Below are positions 14,815-25,958 of a stretch of DNA of 64,000 nucleotides, piece by piece. The stretch comes from Branchiostoma lanceolatum (taxonomy: Eukaryota > Chordata > Leptocardii > Amphioxiformes > Branchiostomatidae): the NCBI RefSeq assembly GCF_035083965.1, contig NC_089735.1:12398501-12462500 (forward strand), read 5' to 3'. The notes below the pieces were generated by a model that was not told where the DNA came from, made no database searches, and worked only from the letters and a program-made list of their open reading frames with translations. Both the position numbers and the translations under genes were made by a program. Position 1 is the stretch's first letter. Each line of letters starts with the position of its first letter.

Positions 14815-15935
14815 ACTTTGTGTGCGTGAAACGTTCGACTACGGGCTGGAAGAACGTACATACGAAAGCCAAGCTTACGTTTTTCAAGAGCCCCTCGCCT
14901 CGGTGAATACCATTCAAAACACACTTTTTTTCCAATACTGTACTCTTTTGGCTTGCGCCAGCTGTTTCCTCCATTTGTTCACGTACATATCAATGCTCTG
15001 GGGCTAGTTAGCTGTAGTCAAGGCGTCGATGATTTCGTTTTTTTTGCCTCAGTTATACCAATACCAATGTTGTTTAGAATCTTAGATCCTGAATTTGTTT
15101 GACAAGTCGGAAGGACTTTTTGCCATTGAAAGGCCGACAACTTCCCGTACAAAGTCTAAAGCACATCTAATTCCTTAGTAGAGTTGACTCAGAAAAAATA
15201 TATTTTATGTGTATGATGAAGATGTTATTTTACAGTTTTATGACTCACAATCAAAACCCCTTGGGTAAAGAGGACAAACTTTGTAAAGAATCGTTATATA
15301 GCGTACAAACGTACAATGATCCTATCCAAACAATACCCCTGCGATGGTAAATACCAGGCATTGTCTCCATGTTTTTCTTCCAATAATCGGTAGAGAGCAC
15401 TGTAGTATTTTGAGAAGGCAGAAAAATGTTTAGAAATACGAAATACTGGAGAAGCAGATCATGTTTAGAAAAAAACTTGAATTTGTCAAGCACTATCATT
15501 ATAAATGCTTGTTTGTGATGATTGTATATATCCATTGAATAATATTGTCATTGTTGAATATAATCAGATAATGTTGTATTTTGGTGTCATAATCACATAA
15601 TGAAGTTGCGCTGAGCTGGACTGAGATACATTGCGACAAGCTATGATGATAATCACATTAAGATAGCTTCAATACGAATCCTGTCCCATTAATATTGTAC
15701 TATGGGGTATAATTTTCACAAAGATGGCACGGATATAATCAATTGTAAAGAACATAAAGTCAAGAATCTTAGCAAACCTGTTGCGTCAAGAATATGCTGT
15801 GTACTAGTGTAAATGAGTACCTTTATGTGTATAAACCTACACAAATATCTAGGTGCCCCCACAGTGTAGAATAAGGTATATAATTCCGAGTGCTGAAAGG
15901 TGCCATTTTAGGTGCACAAAGGTGCATATGCCCTA
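14815..15935. other. upstream flank of gene B and 3' flank of gene C
   Basis: No coding exon. It parallels 9,165-10,342 block by block, with small indels and a short unmatched piece near 15,600-15,655. It supports a tandem duplication unit of roughly 5.6 kb between A and B. Confidence 0.6.
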
Positions 15936-18900
15936 TCAACTGAAGGAGTCTCGATCCAGTGTCTCATTCTGCCCGTTGTACCAGTATATGATCCCCTCCT
16001 CATGTAAGGTCTTCCACGTGTTCTGCTCATCCATGTGGTTGTGATATGACCTCTTAATGATCGTTTCCTTAACAGACTTGTGCTCATCAAAGTAGTATAA
16101 TGGAAACCTGCAATGGATAAAATAGAGGTCATAAGATTGCAATGATCCAGTTGCTTGAGTAACTATTTTTGGCGTATCTTACTATTTGGATGTCTAACCT
16201 TCATCAACGGATTGCAATGATCGTAATTTTTCAGTACCACACTGCAATCTGATTGAATCTCTGAAGATTTCGAACTATCTGACAAAATCAATTCTTTAAA
16301 GTGTCAATTCCGACGGAGAACTGGTACCTATTGGTATGCCTCTAGCTCTTCACATTTCTCCTTATTCCATCCTCCCAGCGGTTCATTACCTCCCATAGCG
16401 ACCCTGCCCTTTCCAGCCTGTGAACTCGCTTCTGGCGACGTCACCATCAAAACAGCTTTAAGCCAATCAGAGGGTTGGCTTAAGCTCATCTAGAGCAAAA
16501 GCGCAAAGGACGCTGGGATGCTATCAACCAATCAGGTTACGTCTTACATCGCTACTTTGAGTTCAGAGCAAAAATAACGGCTGTTTGTGCCAAATAAGGC
16601 TAGGTCATTAGTTATTCATGAGCAACTGTCAATAACGTCGCCAGAAGCGAGTTCACAGGCTGGAAAGGGCAGGGCCGCTATGGGAGGTAATGAACCGAGC
16701 ATATCGGACCTGCTGGGATGCCTTATTCCCGATGGCTTTGTAAGTTTCTCAGTACATTCACATTGAATCTCTGAAGATTTGGAACTACCGGAACATTAAG
16801 TCTTTGACAGGCCGTTTATGCCATGTCAGATAGGGAACAGATCCCTATTCCTCTACACATTCCTCCTTATTCCCGATAACGTCTTGGTAGCCTTAGCTTT
16901 ACTCACCTTGCGTCATACCCAAAGCCATACACGCTGACATGGTCGCAAAGTTGAAGGGCCAGGATGACTGTAAGGAAGCCTGTGGTTGGCCGAGATGCCC
17001 GTGACGTATTGAGGTATCGTGAGTGGGCATACCGAATGAAATCGGGATGGAACACCTTTACAGTGGTCTCGTTGACGTTGGGATTCAGCGGAACATTATA
17101 CCTTGAAAATATGAGAAGTTATATTGAGGTTTTAGAGCAAACTCGAGTCACACGTTTATATCTCTTTTCTTATTCAAATGAATTTTCATGTTGTGCACGA
17201 CAGATACCACTGACATTCATATATACGTGCAATTCTCTGTTGGGCGTGTTCGTCCATAGATACGACGTTTTATCCTTACTTGCATGTGATCTTTTTCCCG
17301 GGGCATGTCTGCACTATCGTCACGATCCGCCGTTCGGTCAGCCAGGCTGCCATATAGTCTATATCAAAACTCTTAAACGGGATGTAGAGTTGCAGAGAGT
17401 CCTATAAAAGTAGGGCATAATGGTTATTATCTTCGCCGAGAAGATTATGTCACGCCAGGTGCGGGGTGGGTCTGTATGTATGTCAAGAGCATACAGTGGA
17501 ACAGAACTGGCGATAGAAAATTATTCATCTATTGTAAGCTTCATTTGGATTGCGAGGATACAATACACATGGAGCAAATAATACAGCTACTGTTGGTATC
17601 GTGCACTACACGTTATACATTACAGAAAAATTACAGACCACAGAAGAGAAAACTATTACTAGATCAGAATTAGATCAGATCATCAGTTGTAATATTATGA
17701 TGAAAGAGGCAAACGTATGAGGAAATAAATGTAATATTGTTCCAAATCACACCGAATTGAAAAATACATAACATACTTGCCAGCATTCATTGTAATTTGA
17801 TCCTATGCTGCAAAATAGTCAAATTTCATTCAGTCGGCTTCTCAGAGTGTCGGTAAACTTACAGATGCAGCTAAATTTGGGTCCTGTCGGTGGTGCGACT
17901 CGGGGTAGAAGCTGTAGAAGGAGATTTTCTGCCCAACATCTTCCGCAAACTTCTGCTGAATGTGTGCTCGGTTTACCCTGAGAACATAGAACATTGTTAT
18001 CATGGTAAACTGGAAAATAAAGAAGTAATGTCTGAAAATCAGCACTTGACAAGGTCGCGGTATATTCAATTCCTACCTGAAGACATAGTCGTGTGCATCT
18101 ATCTCTGCCCCCCTCTTCGAACCCTTCATTACCCCACCCGAGCCGACCACTGCACATCGTGTGCACTGCCTTCGGGGATCCTCGGTCACACTCGGGCCGA
18201 AGATGTCTGGATTCTTCAGTGTTCTGACCATCAGGTCAACAACTACGTTGGGAAAAGCACAAACACATCGTGAATGTTGCTTGTGAAATTAATCAAAAAG
18301 GAAAAAAAAAACTTTTCATAGTAAGCAATACCGTGGTAAGTTTTTTGTGCTTTACTTTTGACGTTAGTTAGTACAGGTAAAATATTGGAGCTGTGCAGGT
18401 ATATCTGAAGTCTGCCTGCACCTTCTATGTACGAGCCCTGCGCTGTTTGATTGTGTGATTTCGTTTGCTGCACTAATCGTTACCAACGTAACGGTAAAAT
18501 ACTAATTAGAGAATTGAAATGGTGCCTCCGCAAATTAGAGTTTTCACTTTGATTCACACTTTGATGTTGCTGAAGAGTGGTGAAGGTATAATGTGCCCAG
18601 TGCAGTTATGCAGAAAAACGTGTAAAGGAACGACGGATTTCCATGATATTTAGTATACAGGTTGCTTACACAGAGATGTACACAATGAAGTGCAAATTAT
18701 GCTCATAATGACTTAATTTGCATAACTAATGAGGAAAATCTATATTTCCAGTGTTTTCCATTATAAGACTCAAATACATGTAACATATGTACTTTATGGC
18801 AAGTGGAGCATCAACAGATACCAATTATGTACATAGATTCCTAATTTGCATAATTAATGCAAAAAACGCCACAATTAATATAATTGGAATATTATACTTT

Positions 18901-20262
18901 TAAAATTATAGGACTATAAATATTGCAACATGTGTAAGTTAGATAAAGGTGTTTATGACCAAGCATATATTATGTAAATGTGTAAGTCATTTGCATAATT
19001 ATATAAACAGAATTGTTCATGGAGATACGAGGTCTCTGAACTCTTGTTCAAACCCTGCAAGCAAATCTTTTGTTTAATGTTACCTGTTTTGTTTTCCTGC
19101 CGGTAGCCGAACGGAAGTTCATAGTACGTCATGTGTTCTATCCAATACGCAGGATCAATATCGTCCAGGTCCATGAACAGCTTAACGTCCTCTACAAACC
19201 GGCTCCTGAACCAGGCTGATGTGTTCGCCTTCTGACGGAGACTTGAGGGGCATTCCTAGAGGAGGGGGGGGGGGTGTAGATGTAACTGTCAACGCAAGTC
19301 TTCAAATCTTCAACTTGGCACTTATATGTGTCAAAACCTATGACCTATGAACTGTACGCATAGAATTGTTTCGTTTTCCATATGCCAGAGGCATGGAAAC
19401 TGTAACATAATAGTGACAACAGCTGCATGGCAAACGTTTGTACTGCACAATTCGATATATAGATTAAGGTTGGCTACCTGACTTTGTTACTCTTCGCTCG
19501 TGCATGCGAGTGCGTTTTTTTTTCCATTCAAATAGAAAAGTTAAAGATTCCCTCTTGATGAAATGAAGTTACATTACAAGTTGAAAGGTAACTTCATTTT
19601 ATCCAAAGTTACAACAGTTGATGTGATACGAATCAATGTTTGTTCGAAAAACTGGAGCAATGTTACAAATCACATGTACATGTAATACAGAATTCTTCAA
19701 TCCGTTCTTTTGAAGCAAAAAGGTGGTTCAATGAACAATGAATATATAGCTATATCTTTATTCATTTATGTCATGCTGTCCTGACCCTATGACTAAGGTA
19801 TTAGTAAAGTAAAGAGTCCGTTTGAGTGAGTTATAAATGAAAGGTTTGACGCATGGAATATTATACTTAGCAAATGGACCCTGGTGATTCATTTAGCACC
19901 AGGCTCCATTTGCATGGCTCTGGCTATGTAGTCCACCACATAGCCAGAGACGCTGAAGAAGTCAGAAGACAATCCATCTGGCATATCAGAGACTACAGAG
20001 GACACAGAGGGCGACCTGACACCAAAATCTGTTTCTGATCGACAGGCCTGGATAAATCTCGTGGTATGATGTTACTTACTGAAATTCTGTGACGTGGGTC
20101 CTTAGTAAACGGCATATCGGCAACATCCGGCCAAGTCAATACTGGCGGAATCAGCATCTCGAGCGGGTTGCCTCCAAGGTCACCCCAAAACCTGTTCTCG
20201 GCGGTCTCAGACTGATTCTTGGGTCTCAGTTCGGCCGTGTTCCTCATGGCAGCAGCATCGAC

Positions 20263-20349
<87 letters not shown>

Positions 20350-20738
20350 ATTACAGTTGTTACGAAGATTACATCATTTAGGACGAAGGAATGTTATTGT
20401 TAACTCTGTAGCTGACGTCCTAATTTGCATGATCAGAGTTTTTACATACATCATGACCAATTATGCCATTAATTAACAAAACCATGGGATACATTGTTAT
20501 ATATTCAGTTTGCAAAATATCTGCTAACTGCGTTAAGAAATAAAATCTAGGATCAACCTGTATTTTGTTTGCTGTTTATTCATTAAAAAACATTTTGCAC
20601 TTACCTTATGTCGATTGGAGAAACTTTCATGATAATTCTCTTACCGATTCGTAGCGTTATGACCAGATAAAACAACAACACCAGACCAAGACATAGTTGG
20701 ATCCATCTTCGAGAAGACTGGTAGAAAACCCGCCACAT
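15936..20738 (-). CDS. sialyltransferase copy C, ST6GalNAc-I/II-like (GT29), most diverged
   Basis: Coding exons in transcript order: 20605-20738, 20080-20263, 19084-19255, 18077-18242, 17863-17977, 17280-17401, 16907-17101, 15936-16107; 419 aa. The start is taken at [12 protein letters not shown] by homology; an in-frame ATG at 20804 could add 22 residues. Membrane anchor, L motif ([20 protein letters not shown]), S motif ([22 protein letters not shown]), YYFD and HNHMDE are intact. Three oddities: exon 6 ends CPGKKITCK through a donor 18 nt further on than in A and B; the 14 residues after YYFD differ almost wholly from A and B; and the acceptor of intron 1 is the end of a (CA)n tract. Exon 4 begins V-V-D rather than A-V-D. 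All phases hold. Confidence 0.86.
16148..16204 (+). mobile_element. fragment related to the Penelope-type tail at 45.7 kb
   Basis: CAGTTGCTTGAGTAACTATT, then TTTGGCGTATC and GGATGTCTAACCTTCATC, matches the sequence after the ribozyme at 45,730-45,765. It also matches the inverted copy at 45,585-45,632. No ribozyme core is present here. It lies in intron 7 of gene C. Confidence 0.55.
16379..16697. mobile_element. MITE of about 320 bp in intron 7 of gene C
   Basis: Ends CGGTTCATTACCTCCCATAG and its inverse CTATGGGAGGTAATGAACCG, then CCCTGCCC-TTTCCAGCCTGTGAACTCGCTTCTGGCGACG on both arms. The core (GAGCAAAAGCGCAAAGGACG, CTGGGATGCTATCAACCAAT) is the inverse of the core of the gene B element, so both belong to one family. 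Confidence 0.8.
20265..20348 (+). repeat. (TG)42 microsatellite at the intron 1 acceptor of gene C
   Basis: An unbroken TG run of 84 bp. On the coding (minus) strand it reads (CA)n and ends CACACAG|GG, so the repeat supplies both the acceptor AG context and the place of the polypyrimidine tract. Genes A and B have ordinary AATTACAG here with only a short TG-rich patch upstream. Confidence 0.9.
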
Positions 20739-21495
20739 ACTTTGTGTGCGTGTAACGTTCGACTGCAAGCTGGAGCTTGACCTACACCCGTACCCACAAG
20801 CCAATGCTTGTCAAAAGCAATGACGTTGGCCAAACGATTCAAAAGCAAGGACCAGTTTTCCCAATACTGTGAGCTTTTGGCTCACTGCGGCCAGCTGTTC
20901 ACCCCACACATTGACGAAAATACCAATGCCCTGAAGCTAGCTGGAGTCAAAGCAGAAAACACGCCTCGAGAAGGTCATTTTTCAGTTATAAGAGTACTGA
21001 TGTTGTTTGGGTGCTGAATTAATGACAAGCCGCGAGCTTAAGGCTGCGTATTTGTCGTTGTTGAGAGACCCACCAATGCCTGGGAAAATCATTTGACATT
21101 TGTTTATTCACTCGGAATGTTCTTGTATGTATACGTAGGAAGATAACATAACTACAACGTTTTTTTTATTCATAATTAGAATTTCTCACTAATTCTGTAC
21201 AAGTTGTCCTGTTTATGCACACACTAACATAAGCAAACAGACAAACAAAAAACACACCGACCGAATACAATTACCACTAGAGTTAAGTATTTGTGCTACA
21301 TATACTTCAGGTTTGCTATGTTAATTTAGCGATTACGGGGTCTTTTTATAAATATGAATTGGTATTAATTTTTTCTTTATTTGAGCTGAATGTGTGATAG
21401 TTGTGTGCCGATTTGCTAAAACTAGAATAGAGAGAACGCTAGAGACCCCAAAAAACACCCCTCCCAATGAAATGGTATATGGATGACTACCCTGC

Positions 21496-21521
21496 GACGT
21501 CACAATATCAAGATGGCGGCC
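21496..21521 (+). promoter_or_regulatory. CRE-like and YY1-like sites
   Basis: GACGTCAC (CREB/ATF half-palindrome) is followed six bases later by AAGATGGCGGCC, the classic YY1 element often found just downstream of TATA-less start sites. It could mark a start for the zinc-finger gene or for gene C; direction and use are inferred. Confidence 0.4.
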
Positions 21522-22367
21522 ACCACACATGCCAACGGATTCAACAAAGGTTTTGCTACGCAAACATGTAAATACATCGTACCTCCCTTTTCACATATGT
21601 AATATTACAACACCCCCTCGATGTAGCAAATACCTGTACTACTGCCTTGCCTCGCATGCTGTTTTGCATCTATTAATCGGTAGAGGACGCTGTAGATCTT
21701 TTTGTGATGGCAGAAAAACGTTAAAAAAGACAAATTAGTAGAGAAGCAGGCTTTGTTTGGACAAACCTCTATATCGAAATGTGTGTAGCACGATTAGCAT
21801 ATGATAAACTTAATTTGTTCCACTAATGGCAGTTAGTAAATCTGCGAAAAGAATGAATGTCAACATCACATCCACGTCGTCGTTGCGTTTGTTTTCACCT
21901 TTGACCTAAAGACGGACAGGCAAGACATCATACATAATAATTTGCAGGAGAGCGCTCGCGCTTTCCGTGATTTTATTCCGCCGAAACCTGGTAAGACTGT
22001 ATGGCTTTGCATGTTTTACCGTGCTAAGGGTTAGGCACAAATCTGCTGAATTTTCTAGGTCGATAGTCTAAGCATTTCGTCAGGGGATGTGTTATATCGT
22101 AACTGTATGTGATAAATCATAGTGGGGGGGGGGGCGGCAATGAGAACTAATTATGATTTGCGAACGTGAAATAAATTAATGATAGACGCGTTTGGAGCAA
22201 GGAGATATTCATTTTTATCGTATACAAGAGTATGATCCACAAACTTTAAATTTTACTGAGCAGGGTTACTGCGCTGAACTGACGAACATGATTCGGGGAC
22301 GTGCCTCGATTCGAGCACGTTTGATTATAACGCGTTAACGTTAAAGGGAAGACTATAATTTAAAGAC

Positions 22368-22440
22368 TAACGGAACTGCAACAGCCCCAATGCTCAGATG
22401 GTACCTACTGGCTGAACTTCAGATGAATATATAGTGAATA
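22368..22440 (+). mobile_element. SINE 3' tail fragment
   Basis: GCAACAGCCCCAATGCTCAG, then ATGGTACCTACTGGCTGAACTTCAGATG, is nearly identical to the end of the SINE at 63,700-63,755. It is a truncated 3' copy. Confidence 0.65.
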
Positions 22441-22549
22441 TATAATATGATGACTTAAGTAGATGTTGATTCTGACAATAAGATGAAGGTTTTCGGCCTG
22501 CAGTGGCTGCAAAGTAGTTTATGTGAGATGTAACAGAATAACTGACATG

Positions 22550-23117
22550 TTTAAAGGGACGTATTGTAGAATTTGGTGGGCAAAATCTACAAACATTCAG
22601 AATTTGAAAAATCTACATTCAGATTCACATATGTAAGTTATTTGTAACTTATTTCCATCATATTTCCGTCATTTTGTCACATTTCCATCATTAATAAACG
22701 ATGAAAACGCAAAATGCATGAAATCTAGCTTATTTGCATATCATTTCTCGGCCCCCATTTTATAATATGCAAATAAGCCAGCCGTAGTGCGCTAAGAGTT
22801 ACCCGAATCGACCAAAGATTGAGCGTCACAGGAAAATCACCACAAGCGAACAAACTTCAGAAATTTGTACGTTCGATCAGGTGTTCTGTGGTTTGTTGGA
22901 ATGTTGGACAAAATGGGGGACAAGTAAAGCGGCGGTGGTGATTGCGTATCACAGCGTATGTAATTTGTTATACGTTCACACGACACTACAAAGTCGCATT
23001 CATACGCGATGAATATCGCTGTGCAGTGTAATATGGTAGATTCAACTTATGATGTAGAAAAATAACCAGAAACAGTGAATTTTGTTTTATGTTCCGGTTA
23101 CAATACGTCCCTTTAAA
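22550..23117. mobile_element. 568-bp element with TTTAAAGGGACGTATTGTA ends
   Basis: TTTAAAGGGACGTATTGTAG on the left is inverted on the right as TTACAATACGTCCCTTTAAA. There is no coding capacity inside. It lies 144 bp before the first coding exon of the zinc-finger gene, so it may lie within that gene's first intron. Confidence 0.75.
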
Positions 23118-23277
23118 GGTAATGTTGTAACGCTAACATTATTTATCATAGGGAGTATAAGTAAGTTTATTTCGTGGCACGTACAGTTCTGTGGATAACA
23201 TTGATCAACTGTTATGCTATCAAAACAAATTATAACATATAAGAATTTCACTCTGTCCTAGGATTTCCCTAAGGAAC

Positions 23278-25958
23278 ATGGAGGGTGGGAAAGAGATTAG
23301 AAATGAAGAAGAACTTCTATCTACTCATGAGGTTTCCTGGGAGTCTGAAGGTGTTGAGAGGGAGACACATAAGGAGACACGCCAAGAGACACACCCAGAG
23401 ACAGAGGAAACTGATCTGTACCTGTACACAATAATACACTTTCAAGAAGACGCAGGTATGTATTATTAACAATGAAGTGTGAAAGCAACTACTACTAGTG
23501 GAGTTATATCTAGAGGGAAGTTCAGTGTCGAGTGCTGAAGATGGAAGGGTTCTTGAGGGTACCCCAGGAAATTTTGGACTTCATAACTCTTAGAAATGCT
23601 TCCGAAAATAATTTCATCAGGTTGGTAGAACATAGGATATTTGGAGTTTCTTTTTTCACAACCAGGAATCTCACCAGCTGACGTTTCGGTGTCTGTCAGA
23701 CACCTTCTTCAGAGCTTCTGACTGGAGTACTGCTTCTCGCCACTTTAAGTAGCCGATGTAGGTGGCGCTTTTGCGGTGAGAACGCAATCCCAAAAGCTTG
23801 TATCCCCCCTCGTCTCGGTTCATCTTAGAAATACTATTGTCATGCTGGCTGTCATGTTAAAGTGCTTACATATGGTTTAAGATTTAGGGCGCACTATATT
23901 TCTACCGCTACGTCACAGACTCTGGGGGTCGTGGATAAATACTGTGTACTACGGCCTTATGTCTAAAGCAAAGCGGTGTGTTGAGTGCCAGAGGTAGGAG
24001 TGTTCATTGGTTTTCGACTTTTTAGCACTCTAAAATATTTTCACATTTTATGGGCCATTGAAATACATTTCCATTGTTTACCTGTTTTCAACAGATGGTG
24101 AAGAAATCGAGACCGTAGAAAGCCCTGAATCTGTGGAAGATGCCGAATGTGGGACTACTGATCTTCAGTGTGAACCCATGTCCCAGAGTGAGGCTGAGGT
24201 GACCCCTGACCAGGACACGCCCACAAACATGGAGGTCCCCCCGCCAGTTCAGTTTCACTGTGCAGACTGTGACTTCAAGTACGTCTTGGATTTCTACCTG
24301 ATGGGTTTCACACCAAATTTGTGGGTTAGGCAGCAGGGCAAGATGATATTGTATGTTAAGAGTGCTACATACTGAAAAGTTTGTTTTTATTCATTCATTA
24401 TTTTATTTTATTTCATTCTATGAAACAAGCAAAAAGGGAACAATCCTTTCAACTGAATTGTTGAAATTGAAAAAAGACAGCATAGCTTGTCACACTCCAA
24501 GAACTGAGAAATTAGATTGCTTTTTTCTATTGAGTTGCTTAAGAAATTGTCTATACTAATGGGTGTACATTGTCCATACTTGTATCTTACAGAAGTACTA
24601 TTCGTTCCGAAATGGAAGGTCACATCAAAGATCAAGACCACAGCTACGGGTGTGGGGGGTGCGCCTTCAAGTCCAAGTGGAACCGCAGTTGGCGCAAGCA
24701 CATGCAGCGTAAACACGGTATGGTGAAACGGAGCGTCTACCACCAGCTGATGTACCAGTGCGGGGAATGTGGGTACACGACCAAAGCACGCAAGGCCATC
24801 AACATGCACATTCGCAAGCATTCTGGTGAACGCCCGTTCAAATGTAGTTATTGTAACTACGCCGCGAAAGACAAGAGCACGCTTCGGAGGCACAGCAAGT
24901 GCCACACTGGCAGCGGACAGTTTACCTGTGAGATCTGCAACTTTTCTACCTCTCAGAAGACCACACTGGGAAAACATATGAAGATCCACAACGTAGGAGA
25001 CAGATACCCGTGTATGTTCTGTCACTACGTGGCAAGGGTGGAGAGTGATCTTGCCATCCATATAAGGGAAAGCCATCCGCCGAGTATTTATCAGTGCCCG
25101 CATTGTGCATACTCCACGGCTCTTCTCGCCAACTTCAGCAGGCACATGAGAAAGCACACGGGGGTCAAACCCTTCAAGTGTGACATCTGTAACTACGCCA
25201 CAGCCGTACAGAGCAATTTGGTCCGACACAAACGGACTCATACTAACGAGAAGCCGTTCATGTGTAAGGAGTGCAGCTACGCGACTTCGGTGCAGAGCAA
25301 TTTGGTTCGGCACGTCAATACGCAGCACATGAACGTCATGCTGTACCACTGTAACCACTGTGGGTACTCGTCCAACTTTAGAGGCAACATGATCCGACAC
25401 CTGTCCGCGCAGCATTCCAAGAAAGTATTTAAAGAAGCCGACTCTAGCACTGAAACTGTCTCCTCGAGTGTAGAAGGTGGCAACACAGGAGAAGAGGTGG
25501 CTGGACCCAGCACCAGTGAACAGCAGTACACATACGTTCAGGTGGAAGCTTCCGGTACTGTTGGTTACCCTGGCAACAGCGCGGCAACGTCACGTTTCAT
25601 GGGAGAGGAGGAGGGGGAAAGAGTTCACGTTGTACATCTTCAAGATGGGCAAGACACCGGTCACATCGAGAGCGTTGAGACTGAGGCCTCAGATGCAGGT
25701 GCAGAGGAGTCACAAGGCGACTTACAAGTCATCCAGACGGAAGACGGACACCTCCTCGCGGTCGACCCGTCTTTCGTGCAGGATATCGCAGACGGGAAAC
25801 AGGTTCACATCCTGGTGAGAGACCCCGCATCCCACAATGCTCAGGGCATGGAACAGGAAGAGGAAGATACCATTTCTGATGATCATGGGAAGACAAACTC
25901 ACTGCCAGACCAGACAGTTTCAGCTGAAACAGATACAACACAAGAAAAAAAAACTTAA
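23278..25958 (+). CDS. C2H2 zinc-finger protein, ten fingers, acidic C-terminus
   Basis: A probable nuclear DNA-binding transcription factor. Coding exons: 23278-23455, 24095-24278, 24593-25958; 575 aa. Exon 1 starts after the acceptor CTCTGTCCTAG with 16 nt of leader. The N-terminal 114 residues are Glu/Thr-rich and acidic. Ten C2H2 fingers span about 115-395 (CADC to HLSAQH). Finger 1 is split across the exon 2/3 junction, and phase-correct splicing is what completes its second half. Many fingers have an aromatic residue after the second Cys (CNYA, CSYA, CGYT) and TNEKPF/SGERPF-type linkers, a pattern like ZFP64/REST-type polydactyl proteins. Fingers 8 and 9 are near duplicates (SNLVRH). 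The tail (about 396-575) is acidic and Gln/Asp-rich without a recognised domain. I cannot name an orthologue. An antisense open frame of 335 codons over the fingers is a shadow. Confidence 0.9.
23676..23716 (-). ncRNA. minimal hammerhead ribozyme motif, Penelope-type
   Basis: Minus strand: core CTGAAGA (23706-23712), stem II GGTGTC / GACACC closing a TGACA loop, then GAAACGTC (23680-23687). Stem I can form from AGCT on both sides. CUGANGA plus GAAA plus NUH is the hammerhead core. The very short stem III (GAAACGUC) is the form described for small hammerheads linked to Penelope-like retrotransposons, which act as dimers. It is in intron 1 of the zinc-finger gene, antisense to it. Confidence 0.75.

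Larger units (their letters stand above)
20739..23261. other. intergenic between gene C (minus) and the zinc-finger gene (plus)
   Basis: Divergent promoters are expected here. It contains the diverged upstream flank of the sialyltransferase unit (to about 21,860), a CRE/YY1-like cluster near 21,500, a SINE tail at 22,368-22,440 and a 568-bp inverted-repeat element. The first coding exon of the zinc-finger gene follows an acceptor (CTCTGTCCTAG, ending 23261), so that gene must have an upstream non-coding exon somewhere here that I could not place. Confidence 0.55.

Noticed and set aside
24408..25415. 335-codon open frame on the minus strand
   Set aside because: It is antisense to the C2H2 finger array. 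Repeated finger codons give open antisense frames; no domain or splice logic supports it.
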